Of a stretch of DNA of 64,000 nt, positions 8,867-17,262 are shown one piece after another. Numbering within the stretch: the first letter of the stretch is position 1; each line of letters starts with the position of its first letter. The position numbers and the translations under genes are program-made. This stretch comes from Caulobacter vibrioides (lineage in GTDB: Bacteria; Pseudomonadota; Alphaproteobacteria; Caulobacterales; Caulobacteraceae). The DNA lies in assembly GCF_002858865.1 (NCBI RefSeq), contig NZ_PJRR01000014.1, positions 186,001-250,000 on the forward strand. Direction: 5' to 3'. The notes below the pieces were generated by a model. The model had not been told where the DNA came from and searched no databases. It worked only from the letters and a program-made list of their open reading frames with translations.

Positions 8867-9838
8867 ATGCGGGCCAAACTCGAAGCCATGCCGCCGGTCT
8901 GGACGCTGCCCAGGCTGTACCAGCATTTCCAGGGCGCGATCGACCTCGAGCTCTGGACCATTCCGTACTACCTGACGGTTCTCTACTCGATCAAAGACCC
9001 GACCACGGTCCCGTACCGCCTGATCCAGGCCGCCGTGTACCAGGAGATGCTGCACGCCCAACTGGTCAGCAACATCGCCAATGCCTACGGCTATTCGCCG
9101 ACCCTCTCAGCGCCGGAATATGTTGGGACGGCGGTGCCGCACATCGACTTCGACCTCGATACGCCCAACCCAACCAGCATCTTCACGCCCTACAGCGCCG
9201 AGCTGGGGCCGCTGGACCTCACGCGCGTCAACACCATGTGCCTGATCGAGTACCCAGAGTGGCGCACCCAGCGCGAACCGGATCTGGCCGATGACGTCAC
9301 GGAGTATGGCTCGATCGGCGAGTTCTATGACGCTCTGCGCGTGGGCATGGAGCAGCTGCGCGGCCACGTGCGTGGCAACCAGAAGCAGATGGACGAGTTC
9401 GGACCGTTCTACCAGAACGGCCCGCCGCTGACGGTCACCGAGTCCGGCGACGCCGGCTTCCTCCAGGCCCTGACCCTGGTGGATATCATCGTCGATCAGG
9501 GCGAGGGCCAGACCCAGCCGGTCGAGACCATCCCGACAGAGTTCCAGAACACCGCCGACGGCTTCCAGGACGCTTGGCCGCACTTCCAGCGGTTCGATTT
9601 CATCCGTCGGATGCCGAACTGGCCCGAGGTCTACACCGGCGTGACCGATCCGCCGGCCGGCTCCCCCGGCGCCGAGGCCCAAGCGCGGCTGATCGCCGAC
9701 TTCGCCGGCTTTCTCGACATCCTCAACGGCATGTTCAGCGGCGGCGGGGCGCCGCCCGCGTTTGGCGTGCAGATGGCCAAGCTAGGCGGCGACATCCTGA
9801 GCTGCTGGAAGCTCGGGGCCGTTCCCCGTTACTCGTAG
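8867..9838 (+). CDS. Ferritin-like domain protein related to VioB N-terminus
   Basis: About 323 aa. The N-terminal half resembles the ferritin-like domain of VioB/RebD-type iminophenylpyruvate dimer synthases. A first helix has HFQGAIDLELWTIPYYL (acidic ligand E28), and a second has YQEMLHAQLVSNIAN with the E60-xx-H63 pair. A later helix has ALTLVDIIVDQGEG, also typical. This suggests a metal (di-iron) centre. Proteins of this kind act next to amino-acid oxidases in violacein and rebeccamycin synthesis, so the position directly before a LodA-type oxidase is meaningful. The start is uncertain: the ATG at 8867 follows GGGGAA with good spacing, while in-frame starts at 8777 and 8816 would add a non-conserved leader. 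An AT-rich patch upstream (8718-8770) may hold an internal promoter. Confidence 0.75.
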   Translation: MRAKLEAMPPVWTLPRLYQHFQGAIDLELWTIPYYLTVLYSIKDPTTVPYRLIQAAVYQEMLHAQLVSNIANAYGYSPTLSAPEYVGTAVPHIDFDLDTPNPTSIFTPYSAELGPLDLTRVNTMCLIEYPEWRTQREPDLADDVTEYGSIGEFYDALRVGMEQLRGHVRGNQKQMDEFGPFYQNGPPLTVTESGDAGFLQALTLVDIIVDQGEGQTQPVETIPTEFQNTADGFQDAWPHFQRFDFIRRMPNWPEVYTGVTDPPAGSPGAEAQARLIADFAGFLDILNGMFSGGGAPPAFGVQMAKLGGDILSCWKLGAVPRYS

Positions 9839-9850
9839 GAGCGCATCGCG

Positions 9851-11914
9851 ATGGCGAACCCTGTATTCCGAGTACACCCCGCGATCGGCATCGCGCGCGT
9901 CGGCAACAGCGAGGAATTCTATCTCGGGCCAGAGACCATGGCCGGTCTGCCGGTCGGGCCTTCCGTCGACACAGGCGGTCGTGATCTCGACGGCGGCTTG
10001 CCGATCCGGGCGGGCACAGAATCGACGATCATCTCCAGCGACGAACTGCGCGACAGCGCCGGCCGCATGAAACGCCAGGCCGCCCGCTTCCGTATCTACC
10101 ACTATCCCGACCAGACCGGCGGCAAGGAGCGCTATCCCTGCGGCCAGGGCGAAGAGATCGTGATCGGCAGCGTGGTCGGCGGGCGGACCGTCACCGACAT
10201 CGTCTGGACCGTGCACTTGGCCAACAAGAAGGCCAATTCCTACATGCTCAACGACATGCTGGGCATGCAGGTCTACGACAAGGCCCACGCCAGCGATCTG
10301 CACCTGCGCAACGCCGCCGAGGGCGACGATCTCAACAACGCCGCCCGGCTGCGGCGACTGGTGATCGACGCCGGCCCACGCGCCATCCGCGGGGCCGAGG
10401 CCAAGGCCGTCCGCTTCGACAAGGCGACGATCGCCAGCCACGCCACCTTGGACGCGGCGATCGAGACTTTGCCGCACTATCCAAAGACCTTCCCTGACGA
10501 CTCCTTCGCACGGATGTACACGCCCACCGGCGGCATCGAGACGTTGGGCGAACTCCGTACCGACCAGCACGGCCGCCTGCTGGTTCTGCCGGCCTGGGGT
10601 CGCGCGGCCGGCTGGCTGCAGGCCGACGGCACGCCGTTTCCGCTGGTGGGTGGTCTTATCGCCCCGGGCGAATATGGCGACGTCAACGCTGACGGCTGGT
10701 TCGACGACACGGGCGACGGTCCGGTCTCGGCCAGGATCTGCTTCGACGACGGCGCAGTGGTTGAAGCCGCCCAGGCCTGGGCGATCACCACCGACCCCTC
10801 CTACGCCCCCCAGACCCTGAACGTGATCAGCCTCTGGGACGACATGTACGACACCTGGGTGCGTAAGCTAGACCTCGTGCCGGACCTGTTCGACCACCGG
10901 TTCAACACCGAATTCGCGCCGCTGTTCGACGACCATCTGAAGCCGATTTTCCGCGCCCCGGCGCTGCAGCGATGGAACACCAACCTCCCGTCGCGGGCCA
11001 TCGCCGCGCACGATGCGGTCGCGGCCATCGCCGCCGGCGACAAGCCGGGCGACACGATCATGACGGGACTGGCCTATGTCCGGGATCCCAATAACCCCGA
11101 GCAGACCAATATCGGCGCCCCGTTCATGCCGCTGTCGATGGGCGACGCCGGCAAGGCGTTTCTGACGGTGACCCGCACCCAGTACTTCTTCCTGGAACAG
11201 TGGGACCAGGGGCGCTTCACGCCGGACGCCACCCTGACCTTCGGACCGGGCGAGGCGCTGGACCGGATCGTGCTGGTGAACTGCCTGGGCGGCCGCTTCG
11301 CCCCGGGGATCGAGGCGACCTTCGTCATGCGCGATCCCTCGATCTACCAGGCCGACTGGGAAACCTCTGGCGGCGGCCCCTTCCGCCTGCGCGCCCGACG
11401 GCTGGACTACAGCCAGGTCCAGGCCAGCCAGCCCTTCCTGACCGTGGGCTACATCCCCATGCATCCGGGGCCGGACGGCATCCGTCCTGCGCCCATGGAG
11501 CCGGGTGACGTGACCAAGTTCATGGCTGTGCCCTGGCACACCGACTACAACGCCTGCGCGACCCACAACAGCGCGCCCAACCCGACCAACAGCACCGCCC
11601 TCTACTGGTCTTGGCCGGCCCAGAGGCCGGTGCAGGTGCATGTCGCCTCGGACGTCCACAACGGCAAGCTGGGCCCGCAGCGCTACTCGGTCCGCGGCCC
11701 CGGCACCACGTCCGACGACCTGGGCGAGACCGGCCGTTTCCAGGATTTGGTGGACATCGTCCGTTATTGGCACCGTATCGGTTTTATCGTCCAGGGCACG
11801 GCGATCGACGGCGATGAGCACTACGACCGCGAGATGTTCCTTGAGGTGCAGGGGCAGCTCGACGCGCCGGAGATAACGCCCTGGCCGATGAACTCCCTGA
11901 CACCGAGCTCCTGA
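9851..11914 (+). CDS. LodA/GoxA-family CTQ-dependent amino-acid oxidase
   Basis: 687 aa, opening with the family signature FRVHPAIGIARVGNS and continuing with WTVHLANKKA, LRTDQHGRLLVLP and the C-terminal motifs VPWHTDYNACA and WSWPAQRP. LodA (lysine 6-oxidase) and GoxA (glycine oxidase) are quinoproteins. They carry a cysteine tryptophylquinone made from a Cys and a Trp of the chain, and oxidise amino acids to aldehydes or keto acids with release of ammonia and H2O2. Likely cofactor residues here are C569 with W586 or W588, although alignment is needed to assign them. No signal peptide is seen, as in other family members. The lodB-type gene follows after 3 bases. The substrate amino acid cannot be predicted from this reading. 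Confidence 0.88.
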   Translation: MANPVFRVHPAIGIARVGNSEEFYLGPETMAGLPVGPSVDTGGRDLDGGLPIRAGTESTIISSDELRDSAGRMKRQAARFRIYHYPDQTGGKERYPCGQGEEIVIGSVVGGRTVTDIVWTVHLANKKANSYMLNDMLGMQVYDKAHASDLHLRNAAEGDDLNNAARLRRLVIDAGPRAIRGAEAKAVRFDKATIASHATLDAAIETLPHYPKTFPDDSFARMYTPTGGIETLGELRTDQHGRLLVLPAWGRAAGWLQADGTPFPLVGGLIAPGEYGDVNADGWFDDTGDGPVSARICFDDGAVVEAAQAWAITTDPSYAPQTLNVISLWDDMYDTWVRKLDLVPDLFDHRFNTEFAPLFDDHLKPIFRAPALQRWNTNLPSRAIAAHDAVAAIAAGDKPGDTIMTGLAYVRDPNNPEQTNIGAPFMPLSMGDAGKAFLTVTRTQYFFLEQWDQGRFTPDATLTFGPGEALDRIVLVNCLGGRFAPGIEATFVMRDPSIYQADWETSGGGPFRLRARRLDYSQVQASQPFLTVGYIPMHPGPDGIRPAPMEPGDVTKFMAVPWHTDYNACATHNSAPNPTNSTALYWSWPAQRPVQVHVASDVHNGKLGPQRYSVRGPGTTSDDLGETGRFQDLVDIVRYWHRIGFIVQGTAIDGDEHYDREMFLEVQGQLDAPEITPWPMNSLTPSS

Positions 11915-11917
11915 ATC

Positions 11918-13027
11918 GTGGGCGCCCGGTGCGATGTCGCGGTAGTGGGCGCCGGCCCTGCGGGATGCGCGGCGGCCATTGCGCTCAAGCGCCTCGGCGT
12001 CGCCTCGGTCCTGCTTCTGGAGGCCGGTGATGGGGCCCGCCCGCGCTTTGGCGAGAGCCTGCCGCCAGACATTCGTCTGATCCTGGCCCAGCTGGGCCTT
12101 GCCGAAGCTTTCGCGGCGCTCGGTTTCGATCCCTGCGTTGGGGCGGCTTCGTCATGGGGCGAAGACGGCCTGGGCTACAATGACTTCCTCTTCAACCCGC
12201 ACGGCCTTGGCTGGCACATCGACCGTGCTCGCTTCGACGCCTTCCTGCGCGACGCGGCCTTGGCGGCCGGGGCGGCGTTGCGCTTCGACACCGTCTTCGA
12301 CAGCGTCGTGATGACGGGGGACGCGGCGCGGTTGCGCGTGCGTGGGGAGCGCGGCGACGAGACGATCACGGCGGGCTTCGTGCTCGACGCGACGGGACGG
12401 GCGGCGCGCGTGGCCCGGGCCCTGGGCGCCGAGCGCATCGAGAGCGATCGCCTAGTCTGCGCTGCGGCTCTGATCCGCATTGATCCGGACGGTCTGTTGG
12501 GTCAGCGCTCGCTGCTGGAGGCCGTGGACTATGGCTGGTGGTATGCCGCGCGGCTAAGCCCTGATGAGGCCATCGTCGTCGTCTCGACCGACGCTGACTT
12601 GCTGCGCGCGCGCCGCCTGCACCGCCCTGACGCCTGGTATGGACATTTGGCGGCGACGCGCCATGTGGCCGCCGCGTTGGGAACGGCCGCGCCGCCATCG
12701 CAGCTCATGGTCCGCCAGGCCCGCTCCAGTCGTCTCAGCCGGGCCGCCGACCAGCGCTGGCGGGCGATCGGCGACGCGGCCTCGGTCTATGATCCGATCA
12801 TGGCGCAGGGCGTGACCAAGGCCATGATCGAGGGTTTGGCTGCAGCGCGGGACATCGTGCGCCACATGCCGGACGCCGAAGAGGGCCTCGACGCCCGCTT
12901 CGCCGACTATCTCAGCCTTCGCGATTATTTCTACGGCCAGGAGGGGCGTTGGCCGGACGCCCCCTTCTGGGCTCGCCGCCGCCGGCCGCAACCAGCCGTT
13001 CGAACCCTTTGGGAGGTTTCCGCATGA
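11918..13027 (+). CDS. LodB-type FAD-dependent oxidoreductase (CTQ maturation)
   Basis: 369 aa. The N-terminal dinucleotide-binding motif VAVVGAGPAGCAAA is followed by the halogenase/LodB-like GESLPPD segment. Further on are the substrate-domain motif YGWWYAARL and the FAD-binding GDAASVYDPIMAQGV. LodB proteins are flavoproteins needed to build the tryptophylquinone of their LodA partner. The GTG start at 11918 lies 3 bases after the lodA stop, and the TGA stop overlaps the next ATG (ATGA), so the two genes are coupled. It resembles tryptophan halogenases at the fold level, but I see no reason to call it a halogenase. Confidence in the partner role comes from adjacency to lodA. Confidence 0.87.
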   Translation: MGARCDVAVVGAGPAGCAAAIALKRLGVASVLLLEAGDGARPRFGESLPPDIRLILAQLGLAEAFAALGFDPCVGAASSWGEDGLGYNDFLFNPHGLGWHIDRARFDAFLRDAALAAGAALRFDTVFDSVVMTGDAARLRVRGERGDETITAGFVLDATGRAARVARALGAERIESDRLVCAAALIRIDPDGLLGQRSLLEAVDYGWWYAARLSPDEAIVVVSTDADLLRARRLHRPDAWYGHLAATRHVAAALGTAAPPSQLMVRQARSSRLSRAADQRWRAIGDAASVYDPIMAQGVTKAMIEGLAAARDIVRHMPDAEEGLDARFADYLSLRDYFYGQEGRWPDAPFWARRRRPQPAVRTLWEVSA

Positions 13028-13791
13028 ACGCCCCGACACCCTGGCCGATCGTCGACACGCCCAACACCCATGGCATGTTCATGCTCGGCACGACGACCCT
13101 GTACCTTTGCCACATGCCGATGTTCTGCAAGGAGGACCACCACTACCAGATGACCTTGCAGGTCTCGCTGGACGCCGCCTCCATGGCGACCTACCTGGCC
13201 GACAAGGCCGGGAACCCCGGTTCGGCCTACAACCTGATCAACCTGGACACCTGCCAGTTCACCCTGCCGGACCTAGCGACCGGCGCGGTGACCACCTATC
13301 CGGCGATCATCTATCGCGACTACTCGAATGACGGCGGCGGCACGCCCTCGAATCCGATCGTCCAGTCCGCGACGGTGACAGTCGAGCGGGTGCTGTATTA
13401 TCGCGCCTTCGACCAGAACATCCCGCGGCCGGATAACCTCAGCTACATTCTGTTCGGCGACGGCCAGCAGGCCCACCTCGACCACTACATCGCCGCCGAT
13501 CCCGACTTCCAGCACCTGCTTACCCTGCCGGAGGCGCCGAACTGGCTGTCAGTGACCCAGCTGAAAGCCGGAGTGCTGGTGACCTTCCCGCCGCCCAGCA
13601 CGCCGATCGGCTGTTCGTCGCCCCTGGCGCCCGGGTCCTACCAGGTGCAGTTCCAGGGGATCGCCACAGCAACGGTCCCGCTGCAGGTGGGCGACACCTT
13701 CTGGTACAGCACCGGCAACATGCTCAACATGAATGATCCGTGCGCCTCCCAAGGCGCCATGGCCATGGGAGAGCCTGTCGCGGTCGCCTGA
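13024..13791 (+). CDS. Unrecognised 255-aa protein, last gene of LodA cluster
   Basis: I do not recognise the family. The start overlaps the lodB-type stop as ATGA and has a good ribosome site (GGGAGG at 13010-13015). The chain has no signal peptide or membrane segment. It is rich in aromatic and His residues near the N-terminus (HGMFMLGTTTLYLCHMPMF, then KEDHHYQM), which could bind metal. It also contains short beta-like stretches such as VERVLYYRAFDQNIPRPD and ends with a Met/Ala-rich tail. Coupling to lodB makes it a genuine member of the cluster. A role in maturation or a metal-binding accessory function is possible but not shown. Confidence 0.7.
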   Translation: MNAPTPWPIVDTPNTHGMFMLGTTTLYLCHMPMFCKEDHHYQMTLQVSLDAASMATYLADKAGNPGSAYNLINLDTCQFTLPDLATGAVTTYPAIIYRDYSNDGGGTPSNPIVQSATVTVERVLYYRAFDQNIPRPDNLSYILFGDGQQAHLDHYIAADPDFQHLLTLPEAPNWLSVTQLKAGVLVTFPPPSTPIGCSSPLAPGSYQVQFQGIATATVPLQVGDTFWYSTGNMLNMNDPCASQGAMAMGEPVAVA

Positions 13792-13798
13792 CAGAGCG

Positions 13799-14038
13799 TT
13801 ATCGATCCGGTCTGCTTCGCCGGGTGTCAGCGGCTGTGACAGCCGCGTGGCCCTCGCCCATCTTGCCTAGGTTGACCGCGAAATTGATGTAGCGGTTTTC
13901 CAGGTTGAAGAACTGATCGTAGGCGCTGTTGAGTTTATTGGGGTTGGGCCCGGTCGGCGCGACCAGGTCGTCCAAGCCGGACGCGGTCGGAATCTTGCCG
14001 ATGAAGACCTGGTAGGCCATCGCCGCCACAAACAACAA
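13799..14038 (-). pseudogene. Remnant of an RsaA-type S-layer/secreted protein N-terminal domain
   Basis: The minus strand encodes a short stretch that resembles the N-terminal domain of Caulobacter S-layer protein RsaA and related secreted proteins. It reads AYQVFIGKIPTASGLDDLV, then NKLNSAYDQFFNLENR and YINFAVNLGKMGEG, after which it runs into unrelated residues and a stop. In complete relatives this block sits inside a much longer type I-secreted protein. Upstream the reading frame does not continue with recognisable sequence, there is no plausible ribosome site (the start would be TTG), and no type I secretion signal or calcium repeats follow. I therefore read it as a gene fragment rather than a working gene. 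Similarity is from memory of RsaA, so its closeness needs an alignment. Confidence 0.55.
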
Positions 14039-14211
14039 CGGGACCGTTCTCGATATAGTCGGAGCCCGAGACCAACATCACAATCTGAGCCCGCATCGCG
14101 CTCACCCAGTCAGCCCAAGGGCGCCAAAAGCGGTGCTACAGTCCCAAGGTCGCCGCAGGAGGTCGCCCGTCAGGCGGGGCAAGACGTGGCTGGCGTCACG
14201 CGCCAGGTCCG
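14039..14211. other. Gene-free stretch between S-layer-like fragment and hydrolase gene
   Basis: No gene is supported. A minus-strand frame here (RAQIVMLVSGSDYIENG) is out of phase with the S-layer-like fragment and might be older coding sequence of the same decayed gene. That is speculative. Confidence 0.3.
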
Positions 14212-15672
14212 TTACGCCAGACTGAACCGCGGCGGCGGCAGGCTGAGGCGGGTGTCGGAAACGGCCTCGCCACGGAAGAAGCGAACCAGCAGGTCCTGGA
14301 CCTCGGGGTGGGCCTCAAAGACGTTGTGGCCGGCGTTCTCGACGATCACCCGGGACTTGCGACGGAACTGCGCCGCCACCTCGTCCTGCTCCGACATCGG
14401 CGTGCGGCCGTCCAGCGTGCCGGCCAGCAGCAGGGCCGGATGGTCGATGCGCAGCGGCGCGCGGAAATCCTCGCCCAGGTCGACGCCCGGCACCGCGCCC
14501 AGCAACTGCGGCATCGGGAAGTTGAGCGCCTCGCCCAGCACAGCGGTTTTGGCCTCCCGCCGCACCTGGGCCAACCGGCGCGGCGAGATCCCCGACGCCA
14601 GATCCATGGCTTCGGGCATGCCGGCGATCCCCAGCAGGTTGGCGAACTCGTTCGCGAACCGCGTCAGCACCTCGGTCCTGCCGGCGTCGAGCGCCAGATA
14701 GAGCCCTGGCAGCATGACCAGCGTCTGGGGATTGGCGATCAGGCCGCCCGTCATCAGCTGGATGGCGAAGCCCCCGATCCGCAACGTCACGGGCGCGCCG
14801 TTCAGGGTGGCGGTGATCGCCACGGGCGCAGCTTCCAGCTTGGCGTGCACCCGGCGCATGAGGGCGGGCAGGTCGGGGATCGCCGCGCGGACGGCGGGAT
14901 CGGCCGCCAGAAGGCCATCCACCTGGCGCAGGAGGGTGTCGACCGCCGCCGGGCGCTTGACCGTCTGGTCCTGTCCCTCAAGGCTGGCCAGCGCCACGCG
15001 GCTCACCCGGTCGCCGTGTCGCTTGAGCATGCTCAGCGCCAGGTGCGTGCCATAGCTGATGCCCCAGAGATCGACCTTGTCCGCGCCCAGATGGCGTCGA
15101 AGATCGTCGATGTCGTCGGCGTTCTGTTCGGTGTTGTAGCCGGTCATGGCGATGCCGGCCTTGGTCCAGTCGGCCCAGGCGTTCTGGAAGTCCTCGCGGA
15201 AATAGGCGGTCAGTCCCGCCTGGGTGAACGCCGGCGGCGGGCCCTTCGAGACGGGCCGCTCGGGAATGTGGTTGGACAGGCCCGTGCCCCGCTGGTCGAA
15301 GGCGATGACGTCGGCCACCTCGCGCAGGGCCATCATGATCGGAAAACGCGGTCCGGCCAGCGCGCGTGTCGCCAAGCCGCCCGGCCCTCCAGCCAGATAG
15401 ACGATCGGCGGTCCCGGCTTGGCCGCCGTCGAGGCGAACCGCACATAGCTGAGCCGGATCTTCCGCGACCTGGGATCGCGGCGGTCCTCGGGGACCTCGA
15501 AGAAGCCGCGCTCGGCGTCGGTGTCGCGGCCCTGGAAGCCCTTGAAGCGGAAGGGACCGGCCTGCGTCGGCGCGGGGGTCTGGGCGAACGCCAGGGTCGG
15601 AAGGGCCAGGGCCGGAACGGCGAGACCGGCGGCGGCGAGCAAGGCGCGGCGATGAAGCGATGTGTGGGTCAT
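14212..15672 (-). CDS. Secreted alpha/beta hydrolase, proline iminopeptidase / TAP-like
   Basis: 486 aa from the ATG at 15672, which opens directly into a signal peptide (HRRALLAAAGLAVPALALP ... AFAQ). The alpha/beta-hydrolase core shows the oxyanion-hole segment VYLAGGPGGL, the FDQRGTGLS turn, and the nucleophile elbow GISYGTH with Ser206. The acid lies in AGTLDGRTP and the His in NAGHNVFEAHP. A C-terminal TAP-like lid and strand arrangement fits peptidases that release N-terminal residues from peptides. The expected location is the periplasm. It is divergent from the LytTR regulator gene with 112 bases between the starts, so shared control is possible. The exact substrate is unknown. Confidence 0.83.
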   Translation of the reverse strand: MTHTSLHRRALLAAAGLAVPALALPTLAFAQTPAPTQAGPFRFKGFQGRDTDAERGFFEVPEDRRDPRSRKIRLSYVRFASTAAKPGPPIVYLAGGPGGLATRALAGPRFPIMMALREVADVIAFDQRGTGLSNHIPERPVSKGPPPAFTQAGLTAYFREDFQNAWADWTKAGIAMTGYNTEQNADDIDDLRRHLGADKVDLWGISYGTHLALSMLKRHGDRVSRVALASLEGQDQTVKRPAAVDTLLRQVDGLLAADPAVRAAIPDLPALMRRVHAKLEAAPVAITATLNGAPVTLRIGGFAIQLMTGGLIANPQTLVMLPGLYLALDAGRTEVLTRFANEFANLLGIAGMPEAMDLASGISPRRLAQVRREAKTAVLGEALNFPMPQLLGAVPGVDLGEDFRAPLRIDHPALLLAGTLDGRTPMSEQDEVAAQFRRKSRVIVENAGHNVFEAHPEVQDLLVRFFRGEAVSDTRLSLPPPRFSLA

Positions 15673-15784
15673 GGCCACACCCAAGACCCTGGCCGCGCCC
15701 TTCGCCACGCCGCTTCGGTCAATGGCGCCCTGTCATCGGCGAATGACGGCGCATCTCGGCGAACGGCGCCCTAGAAGGGGTGAC

Positions 15785-17227
15785 ATGTGGCGACTCCTGC
15801 TTCTCACCGGCCTGATGATGGCCTTCGCAACCCTGGCCCGTGCGCAAGATTCGCCGTGGCAGGCCTGCCGGGGCGCCATCGGACCGGATGGACCCGTGCT
15901 GAGCGACTGCCGGGCGATCCAGGGCGTGGTCGATCCCCAGGGTCGGGAGCTGTGGATCCGTTCGACGATCAGCGCGCCCAAGGACGACCGGCCGTACGCC
16001 TACTATGTGGCCGGGGTCGCCTCCTCCGAGGTCTGGCTCAACGGCCAGAGCCTCGGGGCCAATGGCCGTCCTGGCGCGACCGCGGGGGACGAGATCCCCG
16101 GACGCTATCAGGCGGTGTTTCCGATCCGCGAGACGACCTGGCGCCCCGGCGCCAACGTCGTGGTTCTGCGCCTGTCATCCTTCCACGGGGGGCTGAGGTT
16201 CGCCGGCCCCATGAGCGCCATGGTCGTCCTGCCCTCCCCCTATCCGCAGCGCGCCACGCTGCTGGCGGTCACCTTCGTGGCGACCGGCGCCCTGCTGGCG
16301 GCGGCGTTCGGGTTCGGCGTCATCCACGCCCTACGCCGCACCGGCTCCAGCCTGGCCCTCGCCGCCATGGCCGCCGTCGCCGCCCTGCAGGCCATCGTCG
16401 AGAGCCTGCGACCGCTGTTCAACTACCCCTATCCGCTGCACGCCTGGCGGATGAGCGCCATCTGGGGACTGGCCGCCGCCTTCGCGGTGCTGCTGGTCGG
16501 CTATGTCGCCACTCGCTTCATGCCGCGGGCGAGCCGGCGGATGGTCGGCGTGGCCTTGGTCGCGGTTACAGCCACCGCCTTCGCGCCCGGCTTCGACATC
16601 AAGACGGTGTCGGCTCTGATCGTGGGCGTGGCGCTGGCCGCCTTGCCGGCGCTGGTCGGCGTGCGCGACAGGCGGCCGGGCGCGCGGCTGACCTTGGCTT
16701 ATCTGGCGCTGTTCCTGACCCTGGCGCTCGCCTTCCCCGAATGGCTCGCCGATCTCTCCTATTTCCTGCTCGCCGCCGGCCTGGTTCTGCCGCTGCTGAT
16801 GGTCGAGGTGGTCCGGCTGGGCCGTGACGACCGGGGCCGCGAAGCCGCCCTGACCCAGGCCGTCCGCCGCCCCGACCGTCTGACCGTGGCCTCGGCGCGC
16901 GGCGTCGAACTGGTGCCCTTGGCGGAGATCCTCTCCGTGGTCGGGGCCGACGACTATGTCGAGCTGCGGCTGGTCGGAGGACGCAGCCTGCTGCACGCCG
17001 CCCGTCTGGACGCCCTGACGACCCAGTTGCCGGTCAGCTTCCTGCGGGTGCACCGGTCGGTCATCGCCAATCTGACGCACGCGCAGCGGCTGGAACGGGA
17101 CGGCGATCGCTGGCGACTGCACCTGAACGAGGGCCCGCCCCTGCCGGTCAGCCGCTCGCGCCAGCCCGCCGTACGCGAAGCCCTGGCCGATCCTGTTCCT
17201 GGGGAGACGGCGACCGGCGGCGGGTGA
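15785..17227 (+). CDS. Membrane-anchored LytTR-domain transcriptional regulator
   Basis: 480 aa. A signal peptide (LLLLTGLMMAFATLARAQ) leads to a periplasmic domain of about 150 residues with a beta-sandwich look (WIRSTISAP, GEIPGRYQAVFPI-like strands). About seven transmembrane helices follow (residues about 155-345), and the C-terminal LytTR DNA-binding domain reads ILSVVGADDYVELRL, LPVSFLRVHRSVIAN and LPVSRSRQPAVREAL. The layout matches one-component membrane regulators that sense an extracellular signal and bind DNA while tethered. The ATG at 15785 follows GAAGGGG. Divergence from the secreted hydrolase gene makes that gene a candidate target. The ligand is unknown. Confidence 0.82.
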   Translation: MWRLLLLTGLMMAFATLARAQDSPWQACRGAIGPDGPVLSDCRAIQGVVDPQGRELWIRSTISAPKDDRPYAYYVAGVASSEVWLNGQSLGANGRPGATAGDEIPGRYQAVFPIRETTWRPGANVVVLRLSSFHGGLRFAGPMSAMVVLPSPYPQRATLLAVTFVATGALLAAAFGFGVIHALRRTGSSLALAAMAAVAALQAIVESLRPLFNYPYPLHAWRMSAIWGLAAAFAVLLVGYVATRFMPRASRRMVGVALVAVTATAFAPGFDIKTVSALIVGVALAALPALVGVRDRRPGARLTLAYLALFLTLALAFPEWLADLSYFLLAAGLVLPLLMVEVVRLGRDDRGREAALTQAVRRPDRLTVASARGVELVPLAEILSVVGADDYVELRLVGGRSLLHAARLDALTTQLPVSFLRVHRSVIANLTHAQRLERDGDRWRLHLNEGPPLPVSRSRQPAVREALADPVPGETATGGG

Positions 17228-17262
17228 TCCCGACCTTCCCGTCGGTCACGGCGCAGCCGCTG

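Noticed and set aside
11918-13027. Tryptophan halogenase call for the LodB-type gene
   Set aside because: Fold is similar, but adjacency to lodA and length fit a LodB-type oxidoreductase better.
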